Numbered from the stretch's first letter, positions 1-6,065 are shown. The stretch: DNA of 6,102 nt from an uncultured Veillonella sp. (GCA_900544365.1 UQVF01000066.1:1-6102), one strand, 5' to 3'. Notes: generated by a model not told the origin, from the sequence alone. A program made the numbers and translations.

Positions 1-2
1 TT

Positions 3-194
3 GCCAGCTGGTTCCCTCAAATTGTTAATGCCTTTGTATTACCATATTCCAATGGGTTTACAGAAGGCTGTAATAATAATATTAAAGTATTAAAGAGAAT
101 AAGTTATGGGTTACGTCATTTTGATCGTTTCAGAGTTCGTATACTTTTATTAAGCAAAAAGAATAGCACGAGCTATTTTCATAGCTCGTGCTAA
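3..194 (+). CDS. ISL3-family transposase, C-terminal fragment
   Basis: An open frame enters from the left edge and runs 63 codons to a TAA stop at 192-194; the start is outside the window. The translated end reads SNGFTEGCNNNIKVLKR, then a YGLRHFDRFRVRIL stretch. This matches the conserved C-terminus of ISL3-family DDE transposases, which usually has the form NGxTEGxNNKIKxxKRxxYGxRNFxxFRxR. The Glu of the TEG motif is probably the final acidic residue of the DDE catalytic triad; that assignment comes from family knowledge. The protein would catalyse cut-and-paste transposition at the element's inverted repeats. Only the tail is visible, so I cannot say whether the gene is intact upstream. The last codons and the first base of the stop lie inside a perfect 11-bp hairpin. 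Confidence 0.85.
   Translation, partial: ASWFPQIVNAFVLPYSNGFTEGCNNNIKVLKRISYGLRHFDRFRVRILLLSKKNSTSYFHSSC
165..192 (-). terminator. Hairpin at the transposase stop, terminator-like on the minus strand
   Basis: There are perfect 11-bp arms (AGCACGAGCTA at 165-175, its complement at 182-192) around a 6-base loop. Read on the minus strand, the stem is followed by ATTCTTTTTGC, a T-rich tail of the intrinsic-terminator kind. On the + strand no T run follows. It could stop minus-strand transcription coming through the deacetylase gene from entering the transposase as antisense. It lies about 120 bp past the deacetylase stop. Confidence 0.55.
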
Positions 195-312
195 GAACTC
201 TTTATATGAGTAGCCCCCACATTTGACAAAGAGCCTCTTTTTTATTGGCTCACCACAAGGAATCTGCGGCCTTTACGTCCTATGTTATAGTGTGTTAATA
301 CTATCACAGCTC

Positions 313-1149
313 CTAAAATAACGGTTCTAAATCTGCTAACCCTTTTAAATTCCACTCTAACAATTTATCATGGATGCGCCACATAAAGGCATTTTCCCAT
401 GGGTAATGGAGTCGAACCCAGAAGTTTTGGAATGGTGTTTCGTTAAAGAATACGGCTTGTCGTGGCAAGTTAAATAGATCTTGTCCTGGCTCAACATTTC
501 CCGCTTGTACCGTGAAGGCCATACGATAACCACTTTCTTTTGCTATTGTATCTATATCCTTATTAGCAAATCCCCCTGGATATGCAATGTAACGCACTGG
601 ATGTCCCATGCGGTCTTCTAATATAGCTTTTGAACTAATCAATTCGTCTCGTGCTTGGTCTAAGGGCATATTGCGCAAGTCTTTATGATTCACTGTATGA
701 CTTTGGATATCGATGCCATTCGCTTGCATTTCTTTCAACTGTTCTATATTGACGAAACGACTTTCACCAAATGCACTAGTAATCATAAACAAAGTGGCTT
801 TCATATTATATTCCTTTAAGATTGGAAATGCATGTTTATAGTTATCTATATATCCATCATCAAACGTAATCAACACTGGCTTATCTGGTAATTCCCTTCC
901 CTTTGTCACGTAATCGTACAGTTCATCCATAGTGATTGTATGGTATCCCTCATCATGGAGATATTGCATCTGCTTTCTAAACTCTTCTGGTGGTACCACT
1001 AAGGAATGACGAATCCCTGTATCAATACGATGATAGTTCAATACAGGTACACCTACAGCCGTATAATCCCAAGATCGTTGATACTGTATTCCAAAATACA
1101 AACCAATGACTATGATAAGCCCTATTATCCCTATAATAATTCGTTTCAC
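313..1149 (-). CDS. Membrane-anchored polysaccharide deacetylase (NodB/CE4 family)
   Basis: The protein has 278 residues. A hydrophobic segment at residues 3-22 after MKR predicts an uncleaved signal anchor, which places the catalytic domain outside the membrane. The rest matches the polysaccharide deacetylase (carbohydrate esterase 4) fold: NYHRI at 38-42, TFDDGY at 95-100 with the catalytic and metal-binding Asp pair D97-D98, SHTVNH at 150-155 with the metal-ligand histidines H151 and H155, and AYPGG at 189-193. Family members remove N-acetyl groups from peptidoglycan or exported glycans using a divalent metal. The substrate here cannot be read from the sequence, and I do not see the classical late Leu-His motif. 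I chose the GTG start at 1147-1149 because AGTGAGG sits five bases upstream. An overlapping ATG two bases earlier runs straight into TGA. The gene appears monocistronic, with its own promoter at 1223-1251, an insertion-sequence end downstream and a divergent gltS upstream. Confidence 0.9.
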   Translation of the reverse strand: MKRIIIGIIGLIIVIGLYFGIQYQRSWDYTAVGVPVLNYHRIDTGIRHSLVVPPEEFRKQMQYLHDEGYHTITMDELYDYVTKGRELPDKPVLITFDDGYIDNYKHAFPILKEYNMKATLFMITSAFGESRFVNIEQLKEMQANGIDIQSHTVNHKDLRNMPLDQARDELISSKAILEDRMGHPVRYIAYPGGFANKDIDTIAKESGYRMAFTVQAGNVEPGQDLFNLPRQAVFFNETPFQNFWVRLHYPWENAFMWRIHDKLLEWNLKGLADLEPLF

Positions 1150-1180
1150 ATTTACCTCACTCTTAGTAACTTTACCTATT

Positions 1181-1214
1181 TAGATATAAAGGGTCTTACA
1201 ACCCTCTATATCTA
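1181..1214 (-). promoter_or_regulatory. 14-bp hairpin at the 5' end of the deacetylase mRNA
   Basis: Arms 1181-1194 and 1201-1214 are complementary over 14 bp with one non-Watson-Crick position, which is a G-U pair in the minus-strand RNA; the loop has 6 bases. The stem lies between the predicted -10 box and the start codon, so it would form the extreme 5' end of the transcript, about 30 bases from the start codon. No T run follows on either strand, so it is not an ordinary terminator. It could stabilise the mRNA or be an operator for a dimeric regulator. Confidence 0.5.
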
Positions 1215-1222
1215 TACCTTCT

Positions 1223-1251
1223 ATAGTATCATAGATAGACAAATTTATCAG
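1223..1251 (-). promoter_or_regulatory. Putative sigma-A promoter of the deacetylase gene
   Basis: On the minus strand, CTGATA (1246-1251) lies 17 bp before TACTAT (1223-1228), and a TGA just before the -10 gives an extended -10. The -35 matches TTGACA at four of six positions. The predicted start near 1216 gives a leader of about 67 bases that opens with the hairpin at 1181-1214. Confidence 0.45.
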
Positions 1252-1598
1252 TCTTTTTTCATAAAATTACACCAGATTCTATGTCATTCATCAATCATTA
1301 TATTTTAATTATATAAATTTTGCAATAATAGTATGATAATAACGCAAGTATAGTTATCTATGTATACATCATGCACTATTAAAGATATTCTATCCCTTCC
1401 CTAATTTACAACATTCTATAGAATTTCCATTTTAATTGCTTACAATTTATATGAAGTTTTACTAAGTGAATTCTATCAAAATATAGCATAATAAGCAAAC
1501 TATATAGGAAATTCAATATAACTATATTTCCTTTTTCATGATATGATAAGGGCATAAGTTTTATCTTAATAGCATCTTGTTCCAAAGGGGGTTGTATT

Positions 1599-2843
1599 AT
1601 GAAAGGTCTTATTGACTTAAGTCTAGTCAACGGAGTCTGGACACTAAAACTGTCTATGATTCAAACTGTAGCATTAGCCATTGTCACATTATACTTAGGG
1701 GAGTTTATCAAAAAATATTCTCCATTTTTACAACGTGTGAGCATGCCCGCACCAGCTGTAGGTGGTCTACCCTTTGCCTTTTTATGCGCATTTCTATCAT
1801 TTTATAAAATTGTAAATATTACCTTTGATAGCGCCTTACAATCATTTTTGATGTTAGCCTTCTTTACCACGATCGGCCTTATGGCGAGTCTAAATGTGTT
1901 GAAAAAAGGTGGTGTTGCTATCATTTTCTTCTGGATTGTATGCACTATCTGGATAGTAGTTCAAAATGGCGCTGGTATCATGATTGCCAAAGCGATGGGC
2001 ATTGAGCCAATTTTCGGCATCATGGCTGGTTCTGTTTCTATGATGGGTGGTCTAGGTACTGCCGGTGCTTTCGGACCTCATTTCGAAGAGCTAACTGGTG
2101 TACCTGGTGTAGCTTCTGCTGCTATTGCTGCCGCTACATTCGGTATGGTAGGCGGTACAATTCTAGGGGGACCGGACCTAATACGCATTATTAAAATGCA
2201 TAATGTCCCTACTCCTGTAGATCACCCTGAATTATTAGAAGCTGACGGCATTGATATTAACGAAAATGACTCTGAAAGTAAATTATTCGATTTACACGCT
2301 TTAATGCATGTCATTGCTTTCGTGGGTATTTCCTTAGGGCTTGGCACCTTGGTAAGTGCACTACTTTCCTCCTTATTAGGTCCATTACCTGCCTACATCG
2401 GTGCCATGATCGTTGGAGCATGCATCCGCAATTATGCCGATTTCACCGGTCATATTACAATTAATAGTGCTGCACTAGATGCCGTTTCCAATATATCTTT
2501 GAGTATCTTCGTAACCATGGCTATCAATAGTTTAAAATTAGCGCAACTAGTTGACTTAGCCTTACCACTTATGGCAATTTTAGCTGCACAAATGGTGTTG
2601 ATTACTATTTTTGCATACTTAATCTATTGGTTATTCAAACGCAACTACGATTCTGTTATGTTAGGTGCTGGTGCCATCGGTTTCGGCCTAGGTGCTACAC
2701 CAAATGCTTTAGTTAACATGTTATCCTTGGCATCTAAATATGGTCCATCTCCAAAAGCATGGTTAGTCGTATCCTTAGTAGGTGCCTTCTTAATCGACTT
2801 TACTAACGCATTTTTAATCACATTTATGGCGAAATTGATTTAA
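1599..2843 (+). CDS. gltS: Sodium/glutamate symporter GltS (ESS family)
   Basis: This 414-residue, highly hydrophobic protein is about the usual length for GltS (around 400). It should import glutamate with Na+ across the cytoplasmic membrane. Visible hallmarks are the first glycine-rich re-entrant motif GGLGTAGAFG (150-159), GTILGGPDLIR (186-196), a hydrophilic central loop at about 197-232 that separates two membrane halves, and the second glycine-rich motif GFGLGATPNALVNM (361-374), followed by YGPSPKAWLV and GAFLIDFTNAF. I recall GGHGT in the first motif of Escherichia coli GltS; here the His is Leu. The ATG at 1599 has AAAGGGGG seven bases upstream. The gene stands alone on the + strand and ends in a strong terminator 27 bp after the stop. 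Family assignment is firm; the exact substrate (glutamate or a related dicarboxylate) is inferred. Confidence 0.92.
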   Translation: MKGLIDLSLVNGVWTLKLSMIQTVALAIVTLYLGEFIKKYSPFLQRVSMPAPAVGGLPFAFLCAFLSFYKIVNITFDSALQSFLMLAFFTTIGLMASLNVLKKGGVAIIFFWIVCTIWIVVQNGAGIMIAKAMGIEPIFGIMAGSVSMMGGLGTAGAFGPHFEELTGVPGVASAAIAAATFGMVGGTILGGPDLIRIIKMHNVPTPVDHPELLEADGIDINENDSESKLFDLHALMHVIAFVGISLGLGTLVSALLSSLLGPLPAYIGAMIVGACIRNYADFTGHITINSAALDAVSNISLSIFVTMAINSLKLAQLVDLALPLMAILAAQMVLITIFAYLIYWLFKRNYDSVMLGAGAIGFGLGATPNALVNMLSLASKYGPSPKAWLVVSLVGAFLIDFTNAFLITFMAKLI

Positions 2844-2870
2844 ATAGTACACACATATACTATATTACAT

Positions 2871-2910
2871 AAAAAAGGATTCTGCACCAACAGTGCCGGA
2901 ATCCTTTTTT
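2871..2910 (+). terminator. Strong intrinsic terminator after gltS, probably bidirectional
   Basis: Perfect 12-bp arms (AAAAAAGGATTC at 2871-2882, its complement at 2899-2910) are extended by an inner 4-bp stem, GCAC/GTGC (2884-2887 and 2893-2896), around a 5-base loop. T7 follows on the + strand. The A6 on the left becomes T6 on the minus strand, so it can also stop transcription arriving from ksgA. Confidence 0.9.
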
Positions 2911-2965
2911 TATACAGTAGTTTATTCTTATTGTAACGCTCATCATATAACCACTACTACATGAC

Positions 2966-2992
2966 AAAAGGGTACCGCTAAAGCGGCCCCTT
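2966..2992 (-). terminator. Terminator of the rnmV-ksgA operon
   Basis: On the minus strand, AAGGGGCCGC pairs across a TTTA loop with GCGGTACCCTT (2968-2992), with a small internal bulge, and the run continues as TTTTG. It lies about 45 bp after the ksgA stop in the expected orientation. Confidence 0.75.
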
Positions 2993-3036
2993 AATTTCTA
3001 TCATACTGCTTGTCTATCTAGGGAAGCAATATATAT

Positions 3037-3900
3037 TTACTTACTTTCTTGATCCAGTTCATACCAAGCATTACCAATAAGGGCAAATTCATCTAATGTA
3101 AATGTCTCACCTCGACGAGATCCATCAATATTTGCTTTTGCCAAGATAGTTTCAATTTGCTCTTTGCTTAGTCCTGTAGTTTTCATTGTGTTACTGAATG
3201 TTTTACGACGTTGCGCAAAGCCTGCTTTTACAGCACGGAAGAAATAGGCTTCACTGTGGACTTTCACAGGCGGTTCACTTCGCAAAGGGCAACAAATCAC
3301 TGCACTCGTTACCTCTGGAGCTGGCAAAAATGCCTTCGGCGGCACATCCATGACAATATATGGGTCTGTGTAATATTGCACCGCCACTGATAAAGCTCCA
3401 TACATTTTTGTACCTGGCTTTGCAATCATGCGCTCTGCCACTTCTTTTTGCACCATTACCACTAACCGTTCAATAGGCAATTCAGATTCTAGCAAGGACA
3501 TAATAATCGGTGTTGTGATGTAATACGGTAAATTCGCTACCACTTTAAATGGTTTGTGATCCATTAATTCTGGGATGTTGACTTTCAATACGTCTCCATG
3601 AATAATCCGCACATTATCGTACGCCTCTAAGGTTGTATCTAGAACTTCTAACAAGCGTCTATCTAGCTCTACAGAGGTCACATTAGCCCCACTTTGTGCC
3701 AAACCTTGTGTTAAGGTACCAATACCAGGACCTACCTCTAATACAGCATCCCCTGCCTCTAATTCCGCAGCCTGCACAATCTTATCCACCACAGTACGCT
3801 TAATCAAAAAATTTTGCCCTAATTTTTTACTCATTTGAATGCCAAAACGCTTACATATATAATGCACAACCTCTGGACTTGCAATGACTGATTCTATCAT
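3037..3900 (-). CDS. ksgA: 16S rRNA (adenine1518-N6/adenine1519-N6)-dimethyltransferase
   Basis: The protein has 287 residues, normal for KsgA/RsmA. It transfers four methyl groups from S-adenosylmethionine to two adjacent adenines in the 3'-terminal helix of 16S rRNA during late 30S assembly in the cytoplasm. Visible features in order: KKLGQNFL (25-32), the S-adenosylmethionine-binding loop LEVGPGIGTLT (54-64), acidic E78 in VELD, D103 in HGDVL, catalytic NLPYY (123-127), the FLPAPEVTSAV motif (191-201), and a C-terminal helical domain beginning near AGFAQRRKTF (226-235). The ATG start has AGGAG five bases upstream, and this ribosome binding site directly follows the rnmV stop codon. The 11-bp gap between the two genes implies a shared transcript and probably coupled translation. 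Loss of this enzyme is known to give kasugamycin resistance. No key residue is missing. Confidence 0.96.
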   Translation of the reverse strand: MIESVIASPEVVHYICKRFGIQMSKKLGQNFLIKRTVVDKIVQAAELEAGDAVLEVGPGIGTLTQGLAQSGANVTSVELDRRLLEVLDTTLEAYDNVRIIHGDVLKVNIPELMDHKPFKVVANLPYYITTPIIMSLLESELPIERLVVMVQKEVAERMIAKPGTKMYGALSVAVQYYTDPYIVMDVPPKAFLPAPEVTSAVICCPLRSEPPVKVHSEAYFFRAVKAGFAQRRKTFSNTMKTTGLSKEQIETILAKANIDGSRRGETFTLDEFALIGNAWYELDQESK

Positions 3901-3911
3901 GAATACTCCTA

Positions 3912-4451
3912 TTATTTCTCTTCCTCTTCTGAAAGTGCTTTGAAAAATGTGTCCCGACTTATGCCATAATGGTTTAAACGGTACAAGAACTGTTTCCCAT
4001 TACCATAGCCTATACCAAGCTTAGCACCGATACGAGCTCTCATTGCTGCACTACTAGAGCCTCCACTCAAATCATGTTGCACTAAATCTTGCATGGTAAA
4101 TAGCTCGGATGATTCTATGGATTCTATATGAAGTACCTCTAAAGCCTTGCGTATAGACTCAGGACTAGCTTGCTCAATTCCAATATCATCATTCGCATAG
4201 GCTTCCTCTCGTGGCACAAAGGCATGCTGAGCCAACGGGAATCGCTTTGTTAAAAACCGCCGAATACGCTCACCTGCGTAATCTGGATCCGTCAAAATAA
4301 TGATCCCCCTCTTTTCATAGGCATCCTTAATCCGACTGAGCACAGGCTTACGCAAATTAAACCCTTCCGTAGCAATACACTCCACCTCTAAGGCTTGTTG
4401 TACCCGTTGAATATCTGATTTTCCCTCAACCACCAAGACCTGTTTTAACAT
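3912..4451 (-). CDS. rnmV: Ribonuclease M5
   Basis: With the start chosen here the protein has 179 residues, close to the family length of about 180-190. RNase M5 cuts both strands of the 5S rRNA precursor stem to give the mature ends, acting in the cytoplasm on the RNA bound to ribosomal protein L18. The N-terminus is a Toprim domain: VVEGKSD (7-13) with catalytic E9, and LTDPDYAGERIR (53-64) with metal-binding D55 and D57. The C-terminal half, ending in an acidic EEEEK tail, should carry RNA and L18 recognition. The ATG at 4449-4451 is preferred over an in-frame GTG four codons upstream (4461-4463), because that GTG overlaps the ribosome binding site GGAGGAG. The gene has its own promoter (4480-4508) and leads into ksgA 11 bp downstream, so the pair forms an rRNA-maturation operon. 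The same adjacency is seen in Bacillus subtilis. Confidence 0.95.
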   Translation of the reverse strand: MLKQVLVVEGKSDIQRVQQALEVECIATEGFNLRKPVLSRIKDAYEKRGIIILTDPDYAGERIRRFLTKRFPLAQHAFVPREEAYANDDIGIEQASPESIRKALEVLHIESIESSELFTMQDLVQHDLSGGSSSAAMRARIGAKLGIGYGNGKQFLYRLNHYGISRDTFFKALSEEEEK

Positions 4452-4454
4452 AAG

Positions 4455-4461
4455 CTCCTCC
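4455..4461 (-). promoter_or_regulatory. Ribosome binding site that fixes the rnmV start
   Basis: On the minus strand, GGAGGAG is followed by CTT and then ATG. The spacing from GGAGG to ATG is five bases, which is ideal. The upstream GTG shares a base with this site and so cannot be served by it. Confidence 0.85.
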
Positions 4462-4479
4462 ACAATATAGTATTTTATT

Positions 4480-4508
4480 ATTATACCATATATCGAAACC
4501 TATGGCAT
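4480..4508 (-). promoter_or_regulatory. Sigma-A promoter of rnmV-ksgA
   Basis: On the minus strand there is a perfect -10 box, TATAAT (4480-4485), preceded by TGG, which gives an extended -10. A four-of-six -35, ATGCCA (4503-4508), lies 17 bp upstream. The transcript would start near 4473, about 22 bases before the rnmV start codon. It lies entirely outside the foldback locus at 4611-4971. Confidence 0.7.
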
Positions 4509-4610
4509 GCCCTAACAAATATAACACATACTAACAGCGAACCACACCTAGCAAAAATTGTCAAATAACATCCATCCCCCCCTCGAGACGAACGCAATTA
4601 GGCGTAGTAG

Positions 4611-4971
4611 TCTATGACGCTTTACTTTTTAAATTTTAAATATGCAGAAGAGCACGGCATACTATACTACAAATAAAAACTTGCAACGTAGCTATTAACT
4701 ATTCCCCTAAGGAACGTAGTTATGAGTAGAACGTCTTGTGGCACTTTATCCTCATATATATACATGCAAAAGACCGCAATATACCTCCGAAGAAACATTA
4801 TGAAATACCGTTTCTGAGGGGGTGTATTGCGGTCTGATCTTTATTCATTTATCCACAAACTGCCACAAGACAGAATATCATTGCAAGTGACAATTCATTA
4901 CGTAGTGCCGTTTGTGAAGGAATGTGCCGTGCTCTTCAATCAATATAAAGTTAAAAATAAAACGTCATAGA
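4611..4971. repeat. 361-bp nested foldback locus (possible MITE or palindrome)
   Basis: Four pairs of inverted arms are nested in one order. The outer pair is 4611-4659 with 4925-4971: perfect 9 bp (TCTATGACG) at the ends, perfect 12 bp (AAGAGCACGGCA) at the inner edge, and AT-rich diverged sequence between. The next pairs are 4679-4686 with 4881-4888 (8 bp), 4733-4743 with 4861-4871 (11 bp), and 4771-4796 with 4810-4835 (26 bp, two mismatches and two G-T pairs). A 13-base loop lies at the centre. The left side carries an extra small hairpin at 4698-4721, and the right side an extra stretch near 4889-4910. No reading frame of note and no clear target duplication is visible. The nesting suggests a non-autonomous transposable element with terminal inverted repeats, a diverged inverted duplication, or a structured RNA. 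Confidence 0.75.
4771..4835 (-). terminator. Central 26-bp hairpin, possible terminator of the 3D-domain gene
   Basis: Arms 4771-4796 and 4810-4835 form a long, GC-containing stem. On the minus strand the stem ends GCGGTC and runs into TTTTGCATG, a short T tract. No better terminator is seen between the 3D-domain gene stop at 4980 and rnmV, so this hairpin may end that transcript about 150-210 bp past the stop. The T tract is short, so efficiency is uncertain. Confidence 0.4.
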
Positions 4972-4979
4972 TACATAAA

Positions 4980-5630
4980 CTAAGAAGAAAGGATATATAC
5001 GTCTACAGTTCTTCGCCCAAATTGAATAGCAGATCCATAATCTTCCAACACCACATCAATACGATTTCCCACGATATCTCCACCTGTATCTGCTGCAATT
5101 GCCTCACCATATCCTGGTATAAATACACGTGTTCCTAATGGAATCACACTAGGATCAACAGCCACTATTCCATGACGCGCCTGAACGCCAGTTGCAGTGA
5201 TCCCATCACCACCACCATCTGTTGGTAAGTATGCTGTAGCTTCCATAGTAATAACGTTTTTTACATGCCTTTCCACCTCTGATGATTCCATCGGCTTAGG
5301 TCCTGTACGGATTACCTTAGGTTTCATTGAAGTAGTTGTTGTACGCTGTATCTCTTTTGTATCAACTATTTTCCCATGCTTATAATAGACTTCTTCCTGA
5401 ACTTCATCAATCCCTGGTCTACCTTCTTGTACCACTTCTTCCATTCCACTTGGTAATGTGTTTACTCGTTCATATTGTACCTCTATTGGTACTTCTACTT
5501 GTCTTGTTTCTAGATGTTTATTAGTGAACCCATAGTTCCACATAAATCCCGAGACTGTAACAAAGACTATTAGTAACAGTGTAAGCATGAGCAATGCTTT
5601 TTGCTTTTTCTGTAGTAATCGATTTGTCAT
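4980..5630 (-). CDS. G5- and 3D-domain cell-wall protein, YabE-like
   Basis: The protein has 216 residues. A positively charged start is followed by a membrane segment at about 12-32, so the rest faces outward. Residues of about 40-112 (TRQVEVPIEVQYERV through TTTTSMKPKVIRTGP) look like a G5 domain, a presumed glycan-binding beta module. Residues of about 127-214 are a 3D domain, named for three conserved aspartates, here D159 (AVDP), D181 (ADTGG) and D192 (NRIDV). It has the double-psi barrel fold related to MltA-type lytic transglycosylases. A peptidoglycan-cleaving or remodelling role is inferred. The ATG has GGAGGT five bases upstream and a promoter just beyond. The order 3D gene-rnmV-ksgA matches yabE-rnmV-ksgA of Bacillus subtilis, where YabE is longer and carries extra N-terminal repeats. 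Here the 361-bp foldback separates it from rnmV. Confidence 0.88.
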   Translation of the reverse strand: MTNRLLQKKQKALLMLTLLLIVFVTVSGFMWNYGFTNKHLETRQVEVPIEVQYERVNTLPSGMEEVVQEGRPGIDEVQEEVYYKHGKIVDTKEIQRTTTTSMKPKVIRTGPKPMESSEVERHVKNVITMEATAYLPTDGGGDGITATGVQARHGIVAVDPSVIPLGTRVFIPGYGEAIAADTGGDIVGNRIDVVLEDYGSAIQFGRRTVDVYILSS

Positions 5631-5650
5631 CTAGTACCTCCATGGTTGGT

Positions 5651-5680
5651 ATTCTACCACAGGTGGATAGATAAGGTCAA
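5651..5680 (-). promoter_or_regulatory. Sigma-A promoter of the 3D-domain gene
   Basis: On the minus strand, TTGACC (5675-5680) lies 18 bp before TAGAAT (5651-5656), with a TGG just before the -10. Each box matches the consensus at five of six positions. The leader would be short, about 14 bases, ending in GGAGGT (5636-5641). The spacer contains CTATCCACC (5662-5670), a seven-of-nine match to a DnaA box. Confidence 0.65.
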
Positions 5681-5875
5681 ACATACGCTCTTAAACCCCA
5701 TTATAAAGCCATTTGTTATACTCATTCATTTCATCCAATCAATTTTTTATCTCTCATCAGTCTTTTAACAGTGGACACTTTAACTTGATTAATTCAATCG
5801 CTTTTTATATTCATGCATTCTCATTACCACATTTTTTTAGGCATCTATAGTTAGCATATATAACATACCATAAAC

Positions 5876-5914
5876 TTATACACATCTCAAAGCCTGTGTA
5901 TAACTATATCCACA
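5876..5914. promoter_or_regulatory. Cluster of three DnaA-box-like sites
   Basis: TTATACACA occurs at 5876-5884 on the + strand and again at 5895-5903 on the minus strand; it differs from the consensus TTATCCACA at one base and equals the R2 box of Escherichia coli oriC. ATATCCACA at 5906-5914 (+) is also eight of nine. The second and third boxes form a quasi-palindrome, with CCTGTGTATA (5893-5902) facing TATCCACAGG (5907-5916) across a 4-base centre. Three near-consensus boxes in 39 bp beside AT-rich DNA suggest a DnaA-binding locus. Whether it is oriC cannot be settled here, since neither dnaA nor dnaN is in view. Confidence 0.5.
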
Positions 5915-6065
5915 GGTCTAATAGTATATCTGTTTTATTTCCAAACAGACTTACTGCTATAAAGAAATTCCTCTTTTTATTGATAATGCAAAATAGGTAT
6001 GATACGCATTTTAGTAATACCTCATTCCTAAAAATCATAAACTGTCCACATTCATCCCAAAAAAT

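Larger units (their letters stand above)
1..235 (+). mobile_element. ISL3-family insertion sequence, right-hand end (partial)
   Basis: This is the 3' end of an insertion sequence that continues beyond the left edge of the window. It consists of the transposase C-terminus (to 194), a short non-coding stretch, and a terminal inverted repeat at about 208-235. Read inward on the minus strand, that repeat begins GGCTCTTTGTCAAATG, the kind of end I recall for ISL3-family elements. The element therefore probably ends at 235. The next eight bases, TCTTTTTT (236-243), would be one copy of the 8-bp target duplication typical of this family. The other copy lies outside the window and cannot be checked. 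The insertion sits just downstream of the polysaccharide deacetylase gene and does not interrupt it. Confidence 0.8.
1150..1598. other. AT-rich intergenic region between divergent genes
   Basis: This 449-bp gap separates the divergently transcribed deacetylase and gltS genes. The left third holds the deacetylase ribosome binding site, leader hairpin and promoter. The rest is very AT-rich. It contains a perfect 12-bp palindrome, ATTCTATAGAAT (1413-1424), and a weak inverted repeat, AGGAAAT/ATTTCCT (1506-1512 and 1526-1532), followed by TTTT. I see no convincing small gene. No gltS promoter stands out: CATAAT near 1490 resembles a -10 box but lacks a good -35 partner. Confidence 0.6.
4452..4979. 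other. 528-bp gap between rnmV and the 3D-domain gene
   Basis: The gap holds the rnmV ribosome binding site and promoter (4455-4508), about 100 bp with no recognised feature (including a run of seven C at 4576-4582), and the foldback locus at 4611-4971. The foldback ends 8 bp before the stop codon of the 3D-domain gene. I see no coding sequence here. Confidence 0.7.

Noticed and set aside
231..251. GAGCC/GGCTC inverted repeat across the insertion-sequence junction
   Set aside because: Only 5 bp, and half of it is the element's terminal repeat; probably coincidental or a target preference, not a terminator.
1006..1308. + strand open frame of 100 codons
   Set aside because: It lies antisense to the deacetylase start and leader, has no ribosome binding site, and its translation is a low-complexity mix of Tyr, Ile and Ser typical of AT-rich shadow frames.
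1437..1496. Possible gltS promoters (TTGCTT at 1437, CATAAT near 1490)
   Set aside because: Neither has a partner box at acceptable spacing and match, so I could not place a promoter with confidence.
1406..1630. Minus-strand open frame of 74 codons overlapping the gltS start
   Set aside because: It would start with TTG inside gltS with no ribosome binding site, and most of it is AT-rich intergenic DNA.
4603..4979. Target-site duplication flanking the foldback
   Set aside because: The bases outside the two ends (CGTAGTAG on the left, TACATAAA on the right) do not match, so mobility is unproven.
5197..5524. Two + strand open frames of 62 codons
   Set aside because: Both are antisense to the well-supported G5/3D-domain gene and show no family features or ribosome binding sites.
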